Shown: piece after piece, positions 11,010-21,322 of the stretch | How positions within the stretch are numbered: the first letter of the stretch is position 1 | Layout: each line of letters opens with the position of its first letter | Assembly (NCBI RefSeq): GCF_900698945.1 | Contig: NZ_LR217717.1 | Location: 124,001 to 188,000 of the forward strand | Direction of reading: 5' to 3' | DNA length: 64,000 bases | Source of the DNA: Buchnera aphidicola (Cinara laricifoliae) | GTDB lineage: Bacteria > Pseudomonadota > Gammaproteobacteria > Enterobacterales > Enterobacteriaceae | The notes under the pieces: model-generated | The model's input: the letters and a program-made list of their open reading frames with translations, nothing else | What the model was told of the DNA's origin: nothing | The model's database searches: none | Program-made: the position numbers and the translations under genes

Positions 11010-11136
11010 AAATAATTTTATTAATAAATGTTTACTGATTAATAAATTTTTATTATTAATTTTTTATTAAAATAATTTATTAATTTACAATATAATTGTT
11101 ATTTTTAAAATATATTTATTTTAAAAAGAGATTTTT

Positions 11137-12339
11137 ATGAAAAAAAAATTGATTTTAGTATTAAATTGTGGTAGTTCTTCTATTAAATTTTCTATTATTG
11201 ATCCGGTTAAATGTATTGCATATATTGATGGAATTGTAGAGTTAATACAATCTACTACGTCTTTAATGGTTTATGATCATATTACAGATAAAAAATTATT
11301 AAATAAATTTAATGAAGTAGGATCATATAAAAAGTTAATTATATTAATTTTTGATATATTATCTTCTAAGTATAAAAATTATTTAGATTTTGTAATTGGT
11401 ATTGGGCATCGTGTAGTTCACGGTGGACAGTATTTAAAAAAACCAATGATTATTAATGATGATGTTTTGTTGAAAGTTCAAGAATCATCTATTTTTGCTC
11501 CATTACATAATCCTTTTCATTTAATAGCTATTACGGTATCTTTACAAAAGATGCTAAAATTAAAAAATAATAATGTAGCGGTATTTGATACTGCTTTTCA
11601 TCATACAATACCCAAAGAATCATTTTTATATGCAATTCCTTATCGATTTTATAAAAACCATTCTATTCGTCGATATGGTGCTCATGGTATAAATCATTTA
11701 TATGTAACTCAGCAATGTTCTTTACTTTTAAAAAAACCTATTAATCAATTAAATATAATTAGTTGTCATTTAGGTAGTGGATCATCTATTACAGCAATAG
11801 TAAATGGTAAATCAGTAGATACATCTATGGGTTTAACTCCATTAGAAGGTCTTGTAATGGGAACTCGATGCGGAGATATTGATCCGTATATAATTTTTTA
11901 TATGATTCAGCAATTAAAAATGTCTGTTACTGATGTACAAAAATTGTTAACAAAAGAATCAGGTGTATTAGGTATTAGTTCTATAACTAGTGATTTTAGA
12001 GAATTAGAAAATAGATATTATGTAGATAAAAGAGCAAAGTTATCTATTAATATGTTTTGTCGTCGTGTATCTAAATATATTAGCGGATATTCATCGTTAA
12101 TGTGTGGAAAATTAGATGCAATTATATTTACTGGAGGAATTGGAGAAAATTCTAGTTTTATACGTAAAAAAATTGTAAAAAAATTATCTTTGTTAAATTT
12201 TTTTATTGATATTAAAAAAAATATAAAAAATAATAAAACAAATTTTTTTATAAATACTATAGATAGTAGATCGATATTTGTTATACGTGCTAATGAAAAT
12301 CAAGTTATTGCTCAAGAAACGTATAGTTGCCTACAATAA
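11137..12339 (+). CDS. ackA: Acetate kinase
   Basis: AckA interconverts acetyl phosphate plus ADP with acetate plus ATP. The 400 residues equal the E. coli length. The phosphate-binding N-terminus NCGSSSIKFS, the RVVHGG arginine motif, DTAFHHT, RRYGAHG, and FTGGIGENS are all present. The loop CHLGSGSS has Ser where E. coli has Asn (CHLGNGGS), a mild change. An AAAGAG site precedes the ATG. It is followed by pta, so the acetyl-CoA to acetate route is complete in this window. Confidence 0.98.
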   Translation: MKKKLILVLNCGSSSIKFSIIDPVKCIAYIDGIVELIQSTTSLMVYDHITDKKLLNKFNEVGSYKKLIILIFDILSSKYKNYLDFVIGIGHRVVHGGQYLKKPMIINDDVLLKVQESSIFAPLHNPFHLIAITVSLQKMLKLKNNNVAVFDTAFHHTIPKESFLYAIPYRFYKNHSIRRYGAHGINHLYVTQQCSLLLKKPINQLNIISCHLGSGSSITAIVNGKSVDTSMGLTPLEGLVMGTRCGDIDPYIIFYMIQQLKMSVTDVQKLLTKESGVLGISSITSDFRELENRYYVDKRAKLSINMFCRRVSKYISGYSSLMCGKLDAIIFTGGIGENSSFIRKKIVKKLSLLNFFIDIKKNIKNNKTNFFINTIDSRSIFVIRANENQVIAQETYSCLQ

Positions 12340-12454
12340 ATTATTTATTATTGATAATATATATATTTATTAAAAAATATTTTTATATTATATATTAATA
12401 TTTTATTTGTATTAAATATTTTTTTAATTTTATTAACGATGTTAATCCATATAT

Positions 12455-13441
12455 ATGAAAAATTTTATAGAAAAATTTAAATTATTTTTACAAAAAAAAT
12501 CTAGTTCATTAGTTAAAACTATTGTTTTTCCTGAAGGAAATAATGTTAAAATCATTGAATCTGCATTTATATGTAGTCAATTAAATATATCAAGATGTAT
12601 TTTATTAGGAGATAAACAGCATATTCACAGTATTGCTACTAAAAAAAAAATTGTTATAGATAAAAATATTATAATTATTAATCCAGATAATATTCGTGAT
12701 CGTTATGCACAAAATTTATTTTATATGAGAAAAGATAAAGATATTAAAAGTTATCAAGAAGCTTTGAATTTGTTAGATAATAATGTAATATTATCTCTTA
12801 TGATGTTAAATCAAAATGATGTAGATGGTGTTGTAGCGGGAATTGAACATACTACAGCAGATATTATACGTCCGACATTTAAATTAATACAAAATAATTG
12901 TGTTAATTCTTTTGTGTCTTCAGTTTTTTTAATGTTATTTTCAGATCAAGTATTAATATATGGTGATTGTGCAATTAATCAATATCCAGATTCTAAGACG
13001 CTTGCTCAAATTGCAATACAATCAGCTAAAACAGCTCACTCTATTGGAATATTACCTAAAATAGCAATGTTATCGTATTCTACTGGTGATTCAGGTTCAG
13101 GAGATTCTGTATGTAAAGTTAGGGAAGCAGTAAATATAGTAAAAAATACCCAATCAGATTTATTAATTGATGGTCCAATGCAATATGATGCTGCTGTTTC
13201 ATTACAAGTAGCACGTATTAAATTACCAAATTCTCAGGTAGCTGGTCAAGCTACAGTATTAATTTTTCCGGATTTAAATTCTGGAAATATTACATATAAA
13301 GCTGTTCAGCGTTCTTCAAATATTATATCTATTGGACCTATTTTACAAGGTTTACGAAAACCTGTTAATGATTTATCACGTGGTGCGACTATAGAGGATA
13401 TAGTTTATACTACTGCTATGACAGTGATTCAATCACTTTAG
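12455..13441 (+). CDS. pta: Phosphate acetyltransferase, short catalytic form
   Basis: Pta converts acetyl-CoA and phosphate to acetyl phosphate. This copy has only 328 residues, matching the catalytic PTA/PTB domain alone, as in Bacillus Pta. E. coli Pta has 714 residues with large N-terminal regulatory domains (P-loop/BioD-like and DRTGG), and no trace of these is seen in the 115 bases upstream. The core is intact: TIVFPEG, TTADIIRP, DCAINQYPDS, AMLSYSTGDSGSG and ILQGLRKPVNDLSRGA. The short form probably retains activity but lacks N-terminal allosteric control. Confidence 0.96.
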   Translation: MKNFIEKFKLFLQKKSSSLVKTIVFPEGNNVKIIESAFICSQLNISRCILLGDKQHIHSIATKKKIVIDKNIIIINPDNIRDRYAQNLFYMRKDKDIKSYQEALNLLDNNVILSLMMLNQNDVDGVVAGIEHTTADIIRPTFKLIQNNCVNSFVSSVFLMLFSDQVLIYGDCAINQYPDSKTLAQIAIQSAKTAHSIGILPKIAMLSYSTGDSGSGDSVCKVREAVNIVKNTQSDLLIDGPMQYDAAVSLQVARIKLPNSQVAGQATVLIFPDLNSGNITYKAVQRSSNIISIGPILQGLRKPVNDLSRGATIEDIVYTTAMTVIQSL

Positions 13442-13537
13442 TAAAAATTTTATTATATAAATTTAATTATTTTTCAAGATAGTTTTATTCGTAAAATTAC
13501 TATAATAAATGTTATTTTTAAAATAGTAATTTTATGA

Positions 13538-16030
13538 TTACAAAGGATTAAGTGAGAGTTTTTGTAAACCAACAACTTTTTCTTTTTTTGTGGTTCGAAT
13601 CAAAATAACTCCTTGAGTATTTCTTTTTAAAATAGCAATTTCAGATACTCGAGTTCTAACAAGAGTTCCTGCATTTGTAATTATCATTATTTGATTATCA
13701 TGATGTACTTGTATAGCACCAATAACAACTCCATTCTTAGGTGTGACTCTAATAGAAATTACGCCTTTAGTTGCGCGTGATTTAATAGGAAATTGGTTTA
13801 TTTTAGTTCTTTTACCATATCCATTTTCAGTAACTATAAGAATATCATCTTTTTTATTGGGTATGAGTAGAGACACTAATTGATCGTTATCAAGAATTTT
13901 TATCCCTTTAATTCCAGAAGCAGTGCGTCCCATATTTCTTATTTCATTTTCACAAAATTGAACTACTTTTCCTTTAGAAGTAAACATTAAAATATTATTA
14001 TTTCCATTAGTTAATGCTGCACCGATTAATTCATCGTTTTTTCGTAAATTAATAGCAATTATTCCTGCATTTCGTGGTTTTTTAAATTGACTTAATGGTG
14101 TTTTTTTTATAAATCCTAAGGTAGTAGCCATAACAATATTGATTGAGGATTTATATTTAGATATAGGTAAAATTGTTGTTATTCTTTCTTTTTGGGTTAA
14201 AGGTAGTAAGTTAATTATAGGTCGTCCGCGAGCATGACGACTGGTTTCTGGTAATTGATATACTTTCATCCAGTAAAGTATACCTCTGCTTGAAAAACAG
14301 AGAATTGTATCATGGGAATTAGCAACTAATAAATTTTCTATATGGTCTTCTTCTTTAGTTTTAGCGGCTGATTTTCCTTTTCCTCCTCTTTTTTGTGCGT
14401 TATAATCAGAAATTGGTTGATATTTTACGTATCCAGAATGTGATAATGTTACTACTACACTTTCTTTTACTATAACGTCTTCCATATTTATTTCAGATGT
14501 TTTGCTAATAATTGTAGTTCTTCGTACATCAGAAAATTGTTTTTTTATTTTTAATAATTCATTATTTATAATTTTTTTTAATTTATGAGGATTTGATAAT
14601 ATATTTTTTAATTTGATTTTTTTTTTACTTAAATCTTGATATTCATTAAAAATATTATTTTTTTCTAATTTAGTTAGTTTGTTTAATTTAATATCTAAAA
14701 TTGCATGTACTTGTTTTTTACTAAAATTAAAATTCGATAGATTCTTATGAAGTTCATTATTATAATTAATAGTTATTTTATTGGTCCAAATAATTTTTTT
14801 TAATTTTTTTCTAGCATTTTTATTATTATTTGCAGATTTTATTGCTTCAATGATTTTATTAATATTATTTAATGCAACATAAAATCCTTTTAGGATATGT
14901 ATCCTTTTTGTATATTTTTTTATTTTAAATAAGTACTTTCGAGTAATAATTTTTTTTCTATGTTCAATGAATTCTTTTAAAATATTTTTTAAACTCATTT
15001 GTTTTGGTTGTCCTGATGAAAGTGCAACCATATTGATTCCAAAAGAGGTTTGTAATGAAGTCATTGTGTATAATTGATTAAGAATTATTTTGGTTATAAA
15101 ATCTTTTTTTATTTCTATTACAATTCTCATACCATCTTTATCTGATTCATCGCGAATAGCAGAAATACCGAGAATTTTTTTTTCTTTTATTAACAAAGCA
15201 ATCTTTTCAATTAATTTAGATTTATTAACTTGATATGGTAATTCGTGAATTATTAATGATTCTTTTTTGTTTTTATTATTAATTTCAATAGAATATTTAG
15301 ATCTAATGGATATTTTTCCCTTACCAGTACGATAAGCATCTTCAATTCCGTTTTTTCCGTAAATTATACCTGCTGTTGGAAAATCAGGTCCCGGAATATT
15401 CATCATTAATTTTTTTAATGTAATTGATGGATTATTATGATATGCAATACATCCGTTAATAACTTCTTTTAAATTATGAGGAGGGATATTAGTAGCCATA
15501 CCAACTGCAATTCCAGATGATCCGTTAATAAGTAAATTAGGAATTTTAGCAGGTAAAATTTCAGGTATTTTTTCAGTACCATCATAATTTAAAACAAAAT
15601 TAACTGTATTTTTCTTTAAATCGCTTAACATTTCGTTTGTAATTTTAGACATACGTATTTCTGTATATCTCATTGCAGCAGCGGAGTCTCCATCAATAGA
15701 CCCAAAATTTCCTTGTCCATCAATTAATGTGTATCTCAATGAAAATGGTTGTGCCATTCGTACAATAGCATCGTATACTGCAGAATCTCCATGAGGATGG
15801 TATTTACCAATGACATCACCTACAATACGTGCAGATTTTTTATATGGTTTATTCCATTCATTTTTTAATACATTCATAGCAAATAATATTCTACGATGTA
15901 CAGGTTTTAGTCCGTCTCGTACATCAGGTAATGCACGACCAATGATTACAGACATAGCATAATCAAGGTAAGATCTTTTTAGTTCATCTTCAATATTGAC
16001 CTGTTTGATTTCTTGAGCAATGTCTTTCAT
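13538..16030 (-). CDS. gyrA: DNA gyrase subunit A
   Basis: GyrA is the breakage-reunion subunit of DNA gyrase, which introduces negative supercoils. The catalytic tyrosine is Tyr122 in [10 protein letters not shown]. The quinolone-resistance region keeps Ser83 and Asp87 (GDSAVYD). The C-terminal pinwheel domain has the GyrA-box-like sequence QKRGGKG and several repeated blades. The length of 830 residues is a little below E. coli (875), with the difference at the acidic C-terminal tail. It is a single gene on the minus strand. Confidence 0.98.
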   Translation of the reverse strand: MKDIAQEIKQVNIEDELKRSYLDYAMSVIIGRALPDVRDGLKPVHRRILFAMNVLKNEWNKPYKKSARIVGDVIGKYHPHGDSAVYDAIVRMAQPFSLRYTLIDGQGNFGSIDGDSAAAMRYTEIRMSKITNEMLSDLKKNTVNFVLNYDGTEKIPEILPAKIPNLLINGSSGIAVGMATNIPPHNLKEVINGCIAYHNNPSITLKKLMMNIPGPDFPTAGIIYGKNGIEDAYRTGKGKISIRSKYSIEINNKNKKESLIIHELPYQVNKSKLIEKIALLIKEKKILGISAIRDESDKDGMRIVIEIKKDFITKIILNQLYTMTSLQTSFGINMVALSSGQPKQMSLKNILKEFIEHRKKIITRKYLFKIKKYTKRIHILKGFYVALNNINKIIEAIKSANNNKNARKKLKKIIWTNKITINYNNELHKNLSNFNFSKKQVHAILDIKLNKLTKLEKNNIFNEYQDLSKKKIKLKNILSNPHKLKKIINNELLKIKKQFSDVRRTTIISKTSEINMEDVIVKESVVVTLSHSGYVKYQPISDYNAQKRGGKGKSAAKTKEEDHIENLLVANSHDTILCFSSRGILYWMKVYQLPETSRHARGRPIINLLPLTQKERITTILPISKYKSSINIVMATTLGFIKKTPLSQFKKPRNAGIIAINLRKNDELIGAALTNGNNNILMFTSKGKVVQFCENEIRNMGRTASGIKGIKILDNDQLVSLLIPNKKDDILIVTENGYGKRTKINQFPIKSRATKGVISIRVTPKNGVVIGAIQVHHDNQIMIITNAGTLVRTRVSEIAILKRNTQGVILIRTTKKEKVVGLQKLSLNPL

Positions 16031-16167
16031 TTATTTCTTATCTCTTTAAATAATTTATATTTATAATTTATTAATTAATTTATAATAAAATTATAAATTA
16101 ATTAGTTTTTAAAATAAAATTGTAATATAAATACTTGATTTTTTATTATATATATTTACATAATAAA

Positions 16168-16770
16168 TTATATTTTTTTAAAATTTTTAGATAAATATTT
16201 TTTTATTCCATCTGGTGTTGCAATAATTGCTTCTTTTCCTGGACTCCAATTAGCTGGACAAACTTCACCAAACTCTGTATAAAATTTAAGCGCATCAATT
16301 ATTCTTAATATATCTGGTATATTACGACCAATTGGAAGATCATTAATAGATTGATGTCGAACGATATTGTCATGATCTATTACAAAAGAAGCTCGTAATG
16401 CAATTTTTAATTCTTTATGTTCAATTCCATAAGATTTTTGTATTTTTTTAGTGATATCGGATATCATTGGAAATTGTATGGTTCCAATACCTCCTTCATT
16501 TGGTGAAGTATTACGCCATGCATTATGTGTATATACTGAATCAACAGAGACACCGATAATATTAATGTCCCTATCTTTAAATTTATGATATAAATTATTG
16601 AATGCTATTAATTCTGATGGACATACAAATGTAAAATCCATTGGCCAAAAAAATAATACTGTTATTTTTCCATTTTTATATTTATAAAAATTAAAATTAT
16701 TTATTATTTTTCCATCAGATAAGATAGCTGGTGCAGTAAAATCGGGAGCTTGTTTTGATACTAAAATCAT
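16168..16770 (-). CDS. tsaA: Typical 2-Cys peroxiredoxin
   Basis: This enzyme reduces hydrogen peroxide and organic peroxides. The peroxidatic cysteine is Cys50 in DFTFVCPSE, and the resolving cysteine is Cys171 in GEVCPANW, so it is a typical 2-Cys form. The 200 residues match the AhpC/Prx family. The Buchnera orthologue in this position, next to ung, is usually called tsaA or ahpC. No ahpF-like reductase gene is beside it. It is transcribed divergently from ung, with a short palindrome in between. Confidence 0.95.
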   Translation of the reverse strand: MILVSKQAPDFTAPAILSDGKIINNFNFYKYKNGKITVLFFWPMDFTFVCPSELIAFNNLYHKFKDRDINIIGVSVDSVYTHNAWRNTSPNEGGIGTIQFPMISDITKKIQKSYGIEHKELKIALRASFVIDHDNIVRHQSINDLPIGRNIPDILRIIDALKFYTEFGEVCPANWSPGKEAIIATPDGIKKYLSKNFKKI

Positions 16771-16830
16771 GTTAATTACCTATATGTTATAGTTAACTGG
16801 TTTAGTTGATAATATATAATTTTGTTATGA

Positions 16831-16849
16831 TATGATATACTATATCATA
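16831..16849. repeat. Inverted repeat between tsaA and ung
   Basis: TATGATATA and TATATCATA form 9-bp arms around a single C. It lies 61 bases upstream of the tsaA start, in the divergent gap to ung. It might be a binding site or hairpin, but the sequence is simple and A+T-rich, so chance is possible. Confidence 0.35.
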
Positions 16850-16999
16850 ATTTTAATTATTACGTATTTATTTTAAAAAATATTTTATAAATATATATTT
16901 ATTTAAATATATATCATAATAACGTTAATTATTAATTAGTATTTATAAAATTTATTTTGATTTTTTAATAAAATAAATTTTATGTTTATATAGGATTAA

Positions 17000-17685
17000 A
17001 TGAGTATGATTCATTCTATTCAATCATGGGCCGATCTTTTTGATTTAGAAAAAAAAAAAAATATTTTATTAACTTATGGAATACATTAAAATATATACGT
17101 CAAGATACAATAATATATCCGCCAAAAAAAGATATTTTTAATGCTTTTTTATTAACACCCTTGTTAAATATTAAAGTAGTAATTTTAGGTCAAGATCCAT
17201 ATTGTCGTTTTGGACAAGCGCACGGTTTATCATTCTCTGTTCCTGATTCAATGACAATACCTCCTTCTTTAAGAAATATATTTATAGAGTTAAAAAATAA
17301 TTTTTTAGTTTCTAATATTAATATGAAAGGATGTTTAGAATCATGGGCGCGACAAGGTGTATTATTATTAAATTCAATATTAACTGTTTCACATGGATAT
17401 CCATGCTCACATCAAGGATTAGGTTGGGAAATTTTCACTGATCAAGTAATTAAATTTATTAGTTATGCTCGAACTGGAATAATATTTATATTATGGGGTT
17501 CTTATGCAATTCAAAAACATAAGTTAATCAATAAAAATATACATTTTATTTTAAAATCGTCGCATCCATCACCATTATCTTGTTATCGAGGTTTTTTTGG
17601 ATGCAGACATTTTTTAAAAACAAATATGATATTAAGATATCAAAATAAACAATTAATTAATTGGTTTAAAGGTATTCAATATTAA
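17000..17685 (+). pseudogene. ung: Uracil-DNA glycosylase, one-base frameshift at an A13 tract
   Basis: Ung removes uracil from DNA. The ATG at 17000 opens a frame reading MSMIHSIQSWADLFDLEKKK. It meets a run of 13 A (17049-17061), then shifts and stops at 17087. One more A restores EKKKKYFINLWNTL, then YPPKKDIFNAF, ILGQDPY, SWARQGVLLLN and HPSPLS up to 17685. The restored protein aligns with E. coli Ung over its full length, with Asp and His active residues in GQDPY and HPSPLS. The family motif GQDPYHG reads GQDPYCR here, another sign of relaxed constraint. Function could survive through polymerase slippage at the A tract, or the frameshift may be an assembly error. Confidence 0.88.
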
Positions 17686-17740
17686 AATACGATACTAGAA
17701 TAGTATTGGTACGTTATATTGATTCATAAAGATTTATTAA

Positions 17741-18280
17741 TTATATAGTGACTATAGCTTTTTGAATTACTTCTTTTTTAAATATATATCCATTTTTTTT
17801 TATTTTTTTAACTATTTTATTGTTGGTACTATCAGTTATTTGGTTATTTTTAGCGAGTATATGTATTTCTGGATTAAACGGTATATTGGTTTTATTAATT
17901 CGTGATATATTCCATGTTTTTAGATTTTTTTCAAATAAATTAAAGGTTAATTGTATACCTTCTATAATTGTATTTTGTATGGAATTTGAATTTATTGATA
18001 TTTTTACTAGATAGTCAATTTTATCAATAATAGGTGTTATAGATTTTAAAAAATTTTTAAATTTATCATTTTGAATTAATTTTATTTCTTTTTCATTTTG
18101 TTTGATAAAATTATCAATGTCAGCATAATATCTTAACTTTATATTTTTTTTTTCCTTGATTAATTTAATTATTTTTTTTTTTGTTTTATCAATATTACTT
18201 ATTATTTTTTTTTGTTCACTATCTGTAGATAGTGTTTTATTTATAATATTTTTTTTTTCTGTTTTTATTTTTTTTTGCAT
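17741..18280 (-). CDS. grpE: Nucleotide exchange factor GrpE
   Basis: GrpE releases ADP from the chaperone DnaK. The 179-residue protein has a lysine-rich coiled-coil N-terminal half and the GrpE core with IDNFIKQN, FKNFLKSITPIIDKIDYL and the beta-domain with FNPEIHILAKN. E. coli GrpE has 197 residues. The sequence is divergent and very rich in Lys and Ile, but the order of elements and its place between ung and ssrA fit the Buchnera copy next to ung. Buchnera is known to carry a second grpE elsewhere. Confidence 0.88.
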   Translation of the reverse strand: MQKKIKTEKKNIINKTLSTDSEQKKIISNIDKTKKKIIKLIKEKKNIKLRYYADIDNFIKQNEKEIKLIQNDKFKNFLKSITPIIDKIDYLVKISINSNSIQNTIIEGIQLTFNLFEKNLKTWNISRINKTNIPFNPEIHILAKNNQITDSTNNKIVKKIKKNGYIFKKEVIQKAIVTI

Positions 18281-18503
18281 ATTTTTCTTTAAAATAGAGT
18301 TTTGATTTGAAAATTATTTAATTTTTATTTTAAATAGTATTTACAAAAGTATTTAAATAATTAGAATAATTTTTTATTGGCATTATATTTTTATGAATAT
18401 AAAGATATTTTTATATATTTATTTATATTAATAATATTTTTGAGATTTATTTTAAATATTAAATATGTATTTTACATATTTTTGAGTAATTTTTATTAAT
18501 TTG

Positions 18504-18877
18504 TGGAGCTGGCGGGATTCGAACCCGCGTCCAAAATTACTTAAATTATTGATCTACATGTTTAGTTTATCTTATAATAAATAAGAATAATACTCAATAA
18601 ACTAAGTATTATGATTTATCTTGATAAAATATAACTTTATTTGTTTCAAGATTAACTTTATAAAGTTATCTCTTTTTTTATGTAACCTTTCTAAATATAA
18701 CTATTTTATTTAAGAGAAAAAATAAAATAGTGGGAAAGGGCTTTATCTAGTTTTTTAAGCTGCTAAAGCGTAATTTGTTTTGTTTGCATTTAATTAAATT
18801 GGTTTTTTAACGAGGCAAACCAATCCTCGACATGCAACAATAATTTTTATATATTTTGTCAAATCCATAACAGCCCC
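18504..18877 (-). ncRNA. ssrA: Transfer-messenger RNA (tmRNA)
   Basis: tmRNA rescues stalled ribosomes and tags the unfinished protein. On the minus strand the 5' end GGGGCTGTTATGGATTTGAC pairs with the 3' end CAGCTCC. The T arm reads GCGGGTTCGAATCCCGC. The conserved GCATGTCGAG and TTGCCTCGT blocks of the first pseudoknot are present. The tag reading frame (18755-18787 on the minus strand) encodes ANKTNYALAA then stop, where E. coli has ANDENYALAA. After the discriminator A the DNA reads CAA, so the 3' CCA is not encoded and must be added enzymatically. The gene is a single piece, not permuted. Confidence 0.95.
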
Positions 18878-18891
18878 ATTCATAAAATAAT

Positions 18892-18920
18892 AGTATAATA
18901 GATCTATTTAATTTAGACAA
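18892..18920 (-). promoter_or_regulatory. Probable sigma70 promoter of ssrA
   Basis: On the minus strand TTGTCT (18915-18920) and TATACT (18892-18897) are separated by exactly 17 bases. The -10 box ends 14 bases before the mature tmRNA 5' end, which allows a short leader for RNase P to remove. Spacing and match to consensus make this one of the few promoters that can be picked out in this A+T-rich DNA. Confidence 0.6.
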
Positions 18921-19089
18921 TATAATATATATAAATTATTTAATTTATTTTAATATTTTTTAAATTATCTTTATATATTATATCATTTATAATATGATGA
19001 TATTTAAATTTTATTATATTAAATATATTTTTATTTAATTTTAAAATTAAACATTTTTATTTTTATTATTTTATTTTTTGATTACATTA

Positions 19090-19437
19090 ATGAGTGATTG
19101 TGATATGAAAGACGTTTTTAAAAAAATAGATCAACAATTAAGTGATAATAATATTATTCTATATATGAAAGGGTCTCCAGAACATCCTAGTTGTGGATTT
19201 TCTGCTAGAGCAGTTCAAATATTATCTTCGTATACTTCAAATTTTATTTATATTGATGTATTACAACATAACGATATCCGTTTATCTTTACCTAAGTATG
19301 CTAATTGGCCGACTTTTCCGCAATTATGGATTAATAAGAAATTAATAGGAGGATGTGATATAATTTTAGAATTATCAAAAAGTGGTGAATTATTACGTTT
19401 AATACAGAGCTGTAAAAAAAATATTAATAAAAATTAA
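19090..19437 (+). CDS. grxD: Monothiol glutaredoxin 4
   Basis: Grx4 is a monothiol glutaredoxin that binds glutathione and a bridging 2Fe-2S cluster and takes part in iron-sulphur assembly. The single-cysteine motif is CGFS in YMKGSPEHPSCGFSARAVQ (active segment), and WPTFPQLWI and GGCDI are present. I chose ATG 19090. ATG 19105 (MKDVFKKI) would align exactly with the E. coli start (MSTTIEKI) and is an equally possible start, while the TTG at 19078 is unlikely. It stands alone between ssrA and rnt. Confidence 0.95.
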   Translation: MSDCDMKDVFKKIDQQLSDNNIILYMKGSPEHPSCGFSARAVQILSSYTSNFIYIDVLQHNDIRLSLPKYANWPTFPQLWINKKLIGGCDIILELSKSGELLRLIQSCKKNINKN

Positions 19438-19463
19438 TGATTATTTAATAGTATTAAATATAT

Positions 19464-20129
19464 TTATATCTCATCGGTTTTTTGACGGTGAGATATGTTT
19501 GGAGGCCATCCATCTAATCGTTTCCATCGATTAACTAATTCACAAAAAAGATATGCAGTTTGCATTGCATCATATAATGCAGAGTGTGCTTGTGTAGTAT
19601 CGAAAGGTATTCCAGCTATTTGGCATGCTTTTGCTAATACTGTTTGACCAAATATTAATCCACTAAGTGCAGCTGTATCAAAAGTAGTAAAGAGATGAAA
19701 TGGATTTTTAATAATTTTGACTCTTTTAGTTGCTGCCATTAAAAATTGATGGTCAAAATTTGCGTTGTGAGCTACTAATATTCCTTTTTTACAATTATTA
19801 ATATTAATTTTTTTTTTAACTAGTTTAAAGATACTTTTTAGAGCATCTTTTTCGCTAACAGCTCCTCTAAGGGGATTAAAAGGATCAATTTTATTGAACG
19901 CTACGGATTCTGCTTTTATAGTAGATCCTTTAAAAGGTATAATATGAAAATGTAGAGTATCATCTATAGTTAACCACCCCAATTTATTCATTTTCAATGT
20001 TATAATGGCAATTTCTAATAAAGCATCTGTTTTAGGTTGAAATCCTGCACTTTCTATATCTATAACAACTGGATAAAATCCTCTAAATCGATTTTTTATA
20101 GTGAATCGTGATTTTTTTTTTATATACAT
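19464..20129 (-). CDS. rnt: Ribonuclease T
   Basis: RNase T is a DEDDh 3'-5' exonuclease that trims tRNA, 5S and 23S rRNA ends. The first exonuclease motif reads [10 protein letters not shown], the second is [10 protein letters not shown], and the third is [10 protein letters not shown], so all four acidic residues and the general-base histidine are in place. The 221 residues match E. coli (215). The N-terminus has extra lysines before RFRGFYPV. It converges with grxD across a 26-base gap. Confidence 0.97.
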   Translation of the reverse strand: MYIKKKSRFTIKNRFRGFYPVVIDIESAGFQPKTDALLEIAIITLKMNKLGWLTIDDTLHFHIIPFKGSTIKAESVAFNKIDPFNPLRGAVSEKDALKSIFKLVKKKININNCKKGILVAHNANFDHQFLMAATKRVKIIKNPFHLFTTFDTAALSGLIFGQTVLAKACQIAGIPFDTTQAHSALYDAMQTAYLFCELVNRWKRLDGWPPNISHRQKTDEI

Positions 20130-20677
20130 TAATATCTCAATTTCAGTATTTAGTATTATTTTTTAATATATAATATTATTATATTAATTATAATAAAATT
20201 GTAATTAATTTATTTTAAATAATTTAATATATTAAGGTAAAAATAATGATTGTATATATATTATACACTGAATTAAGTTTATAAACTTATGTTTATAGTT
20301 GATATGTTTAATACTGTTTTAATGTATTTGAATTACAATTAAATCTTTTGTTATAAATATTAATATTTATTGAAAATTAATATTAATTATAATTTTTTTA
20401 ATATAAATTATTTTTTATTAAATTATATATTCATAATATGAAATAATTTTTTAATCAATAAAAGGATTTATTTTTTATAAAAAACATCATTATTATAAAA
20501 ATTTTGTATATATTTTATTAATAAAAATTAAATGAACATAATTAAGTATTAATAATAGCTATTTTTTATATATATAATCTTAATATATGTATATTAATAC
20601 TATTTATATATATTTTATTTTAATATATCTTTCAAGATATATTATTTTTAACAGTATAATTTTTACGAGAAGATATT
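20130..20677. other. Gene-free region between divergent rnt and pth
   Basis: These 548 bases are extremely A+T-rich and show no open frame with recognisable protein similarity and no tRNA-like fold. They must contain the promoters of rnt and pth, but no single promoter stands out from the background. They may be the remains of lost genes. Confidence 0.5.
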
Positions 20678-21259
20678 TTGAGTACAATAAAAATGATTGT
20701 AGGTCTTGGTAATTTTTCGGATCAGTATAATCATACAAGACATAATGTAGGATATTGGTTTATTGATATGTTATCTGATTTTTATAAAATTTCATTTAAT
20801 TTTAAAAAAAAATTTTTAGGATATATTTCTAATATTATATTAAATAATCATAAAATTTATTTTTTAAAACCATATCTTTTTATGAATTTAAACGGTCATT
20901 CTGTGCATGCTTTATCACATTTTTATAAAATTAACTTATCTGATATTTTAATTGTACGAGATGAATTAGATTTATTTCCTGGAGTTTTAAAAATAAAATT
21001 TGGTACAAGTCATAACGGTCATAATGGTGTTAAAAGTATTGTAAACTGTTTTGTAAATAAAAATAATTTTATGCAATTATGTATTGGTATTGGTCGTCCT
21101 AAACAAAAAAAAAATGTATCAAAATTTGTATTAAGTATTCCAGATGTAATAGAAATGAATATGATTAAAAAAGCAATATTTAAATTTATTTTATTAACTA
21201 AAAATAAAATTTATAAAAAAAATTTTTTGATAAATAAAATGATTACTACAACTGCATAA
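20678..21259 (+). CDS. pth: Peptidyl-tRNA hydrolase
   Basis: Pth recycles tRNA from prematurely released peptidyl-tRNA. The conserved segments are MIVGLGN, TRHNVGYWF with the catalytic histidine, FMNLNG, VRDELDL with the acidic partner, and SHNGHNGVKS. The start is a TTG at 20678, preceded by GAGAAG, and gives MSTIKMIVGLG, which lines up with E. coli MTIKLIVGLA. The usual GLGNPG reads GLGNFS, an odd substitution at a conserved proline. The 193 residues match the family. It is followed by ychF, as in E. coli. Confidence 0.96.
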   Translation: MSTIKMIVGLGNFSDQYNHTRHNVGYWFIDMLSDFYKISFNFKKKFLGYISNIILNNHKIYFLKPYLFMNLNGHSVHALSHFYKINLSDILIVRDELDLFPGVLKIKFGTSHNGHNGVKSIVNCFVNKNNFMQLCIGIGRPKQKKNVSKFVLSIPDVIEMNMIKKAIFKFILLTKNKIYKKNFLINKMITTTA

Positions 21260-21322
21260 TAGTTGTTTGTATCGATATTTGTATTTAAATTTTATTATTA
21301 ATTTTTATGGGTATAAATTATT

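Noticed and set aside
20130..20677. Possible tRNA or small RNA in the rnt-pth gap
   Set aside because: No acceptor stem, GTTCGA-like T loop or G+C-rich stem was found on either strand.
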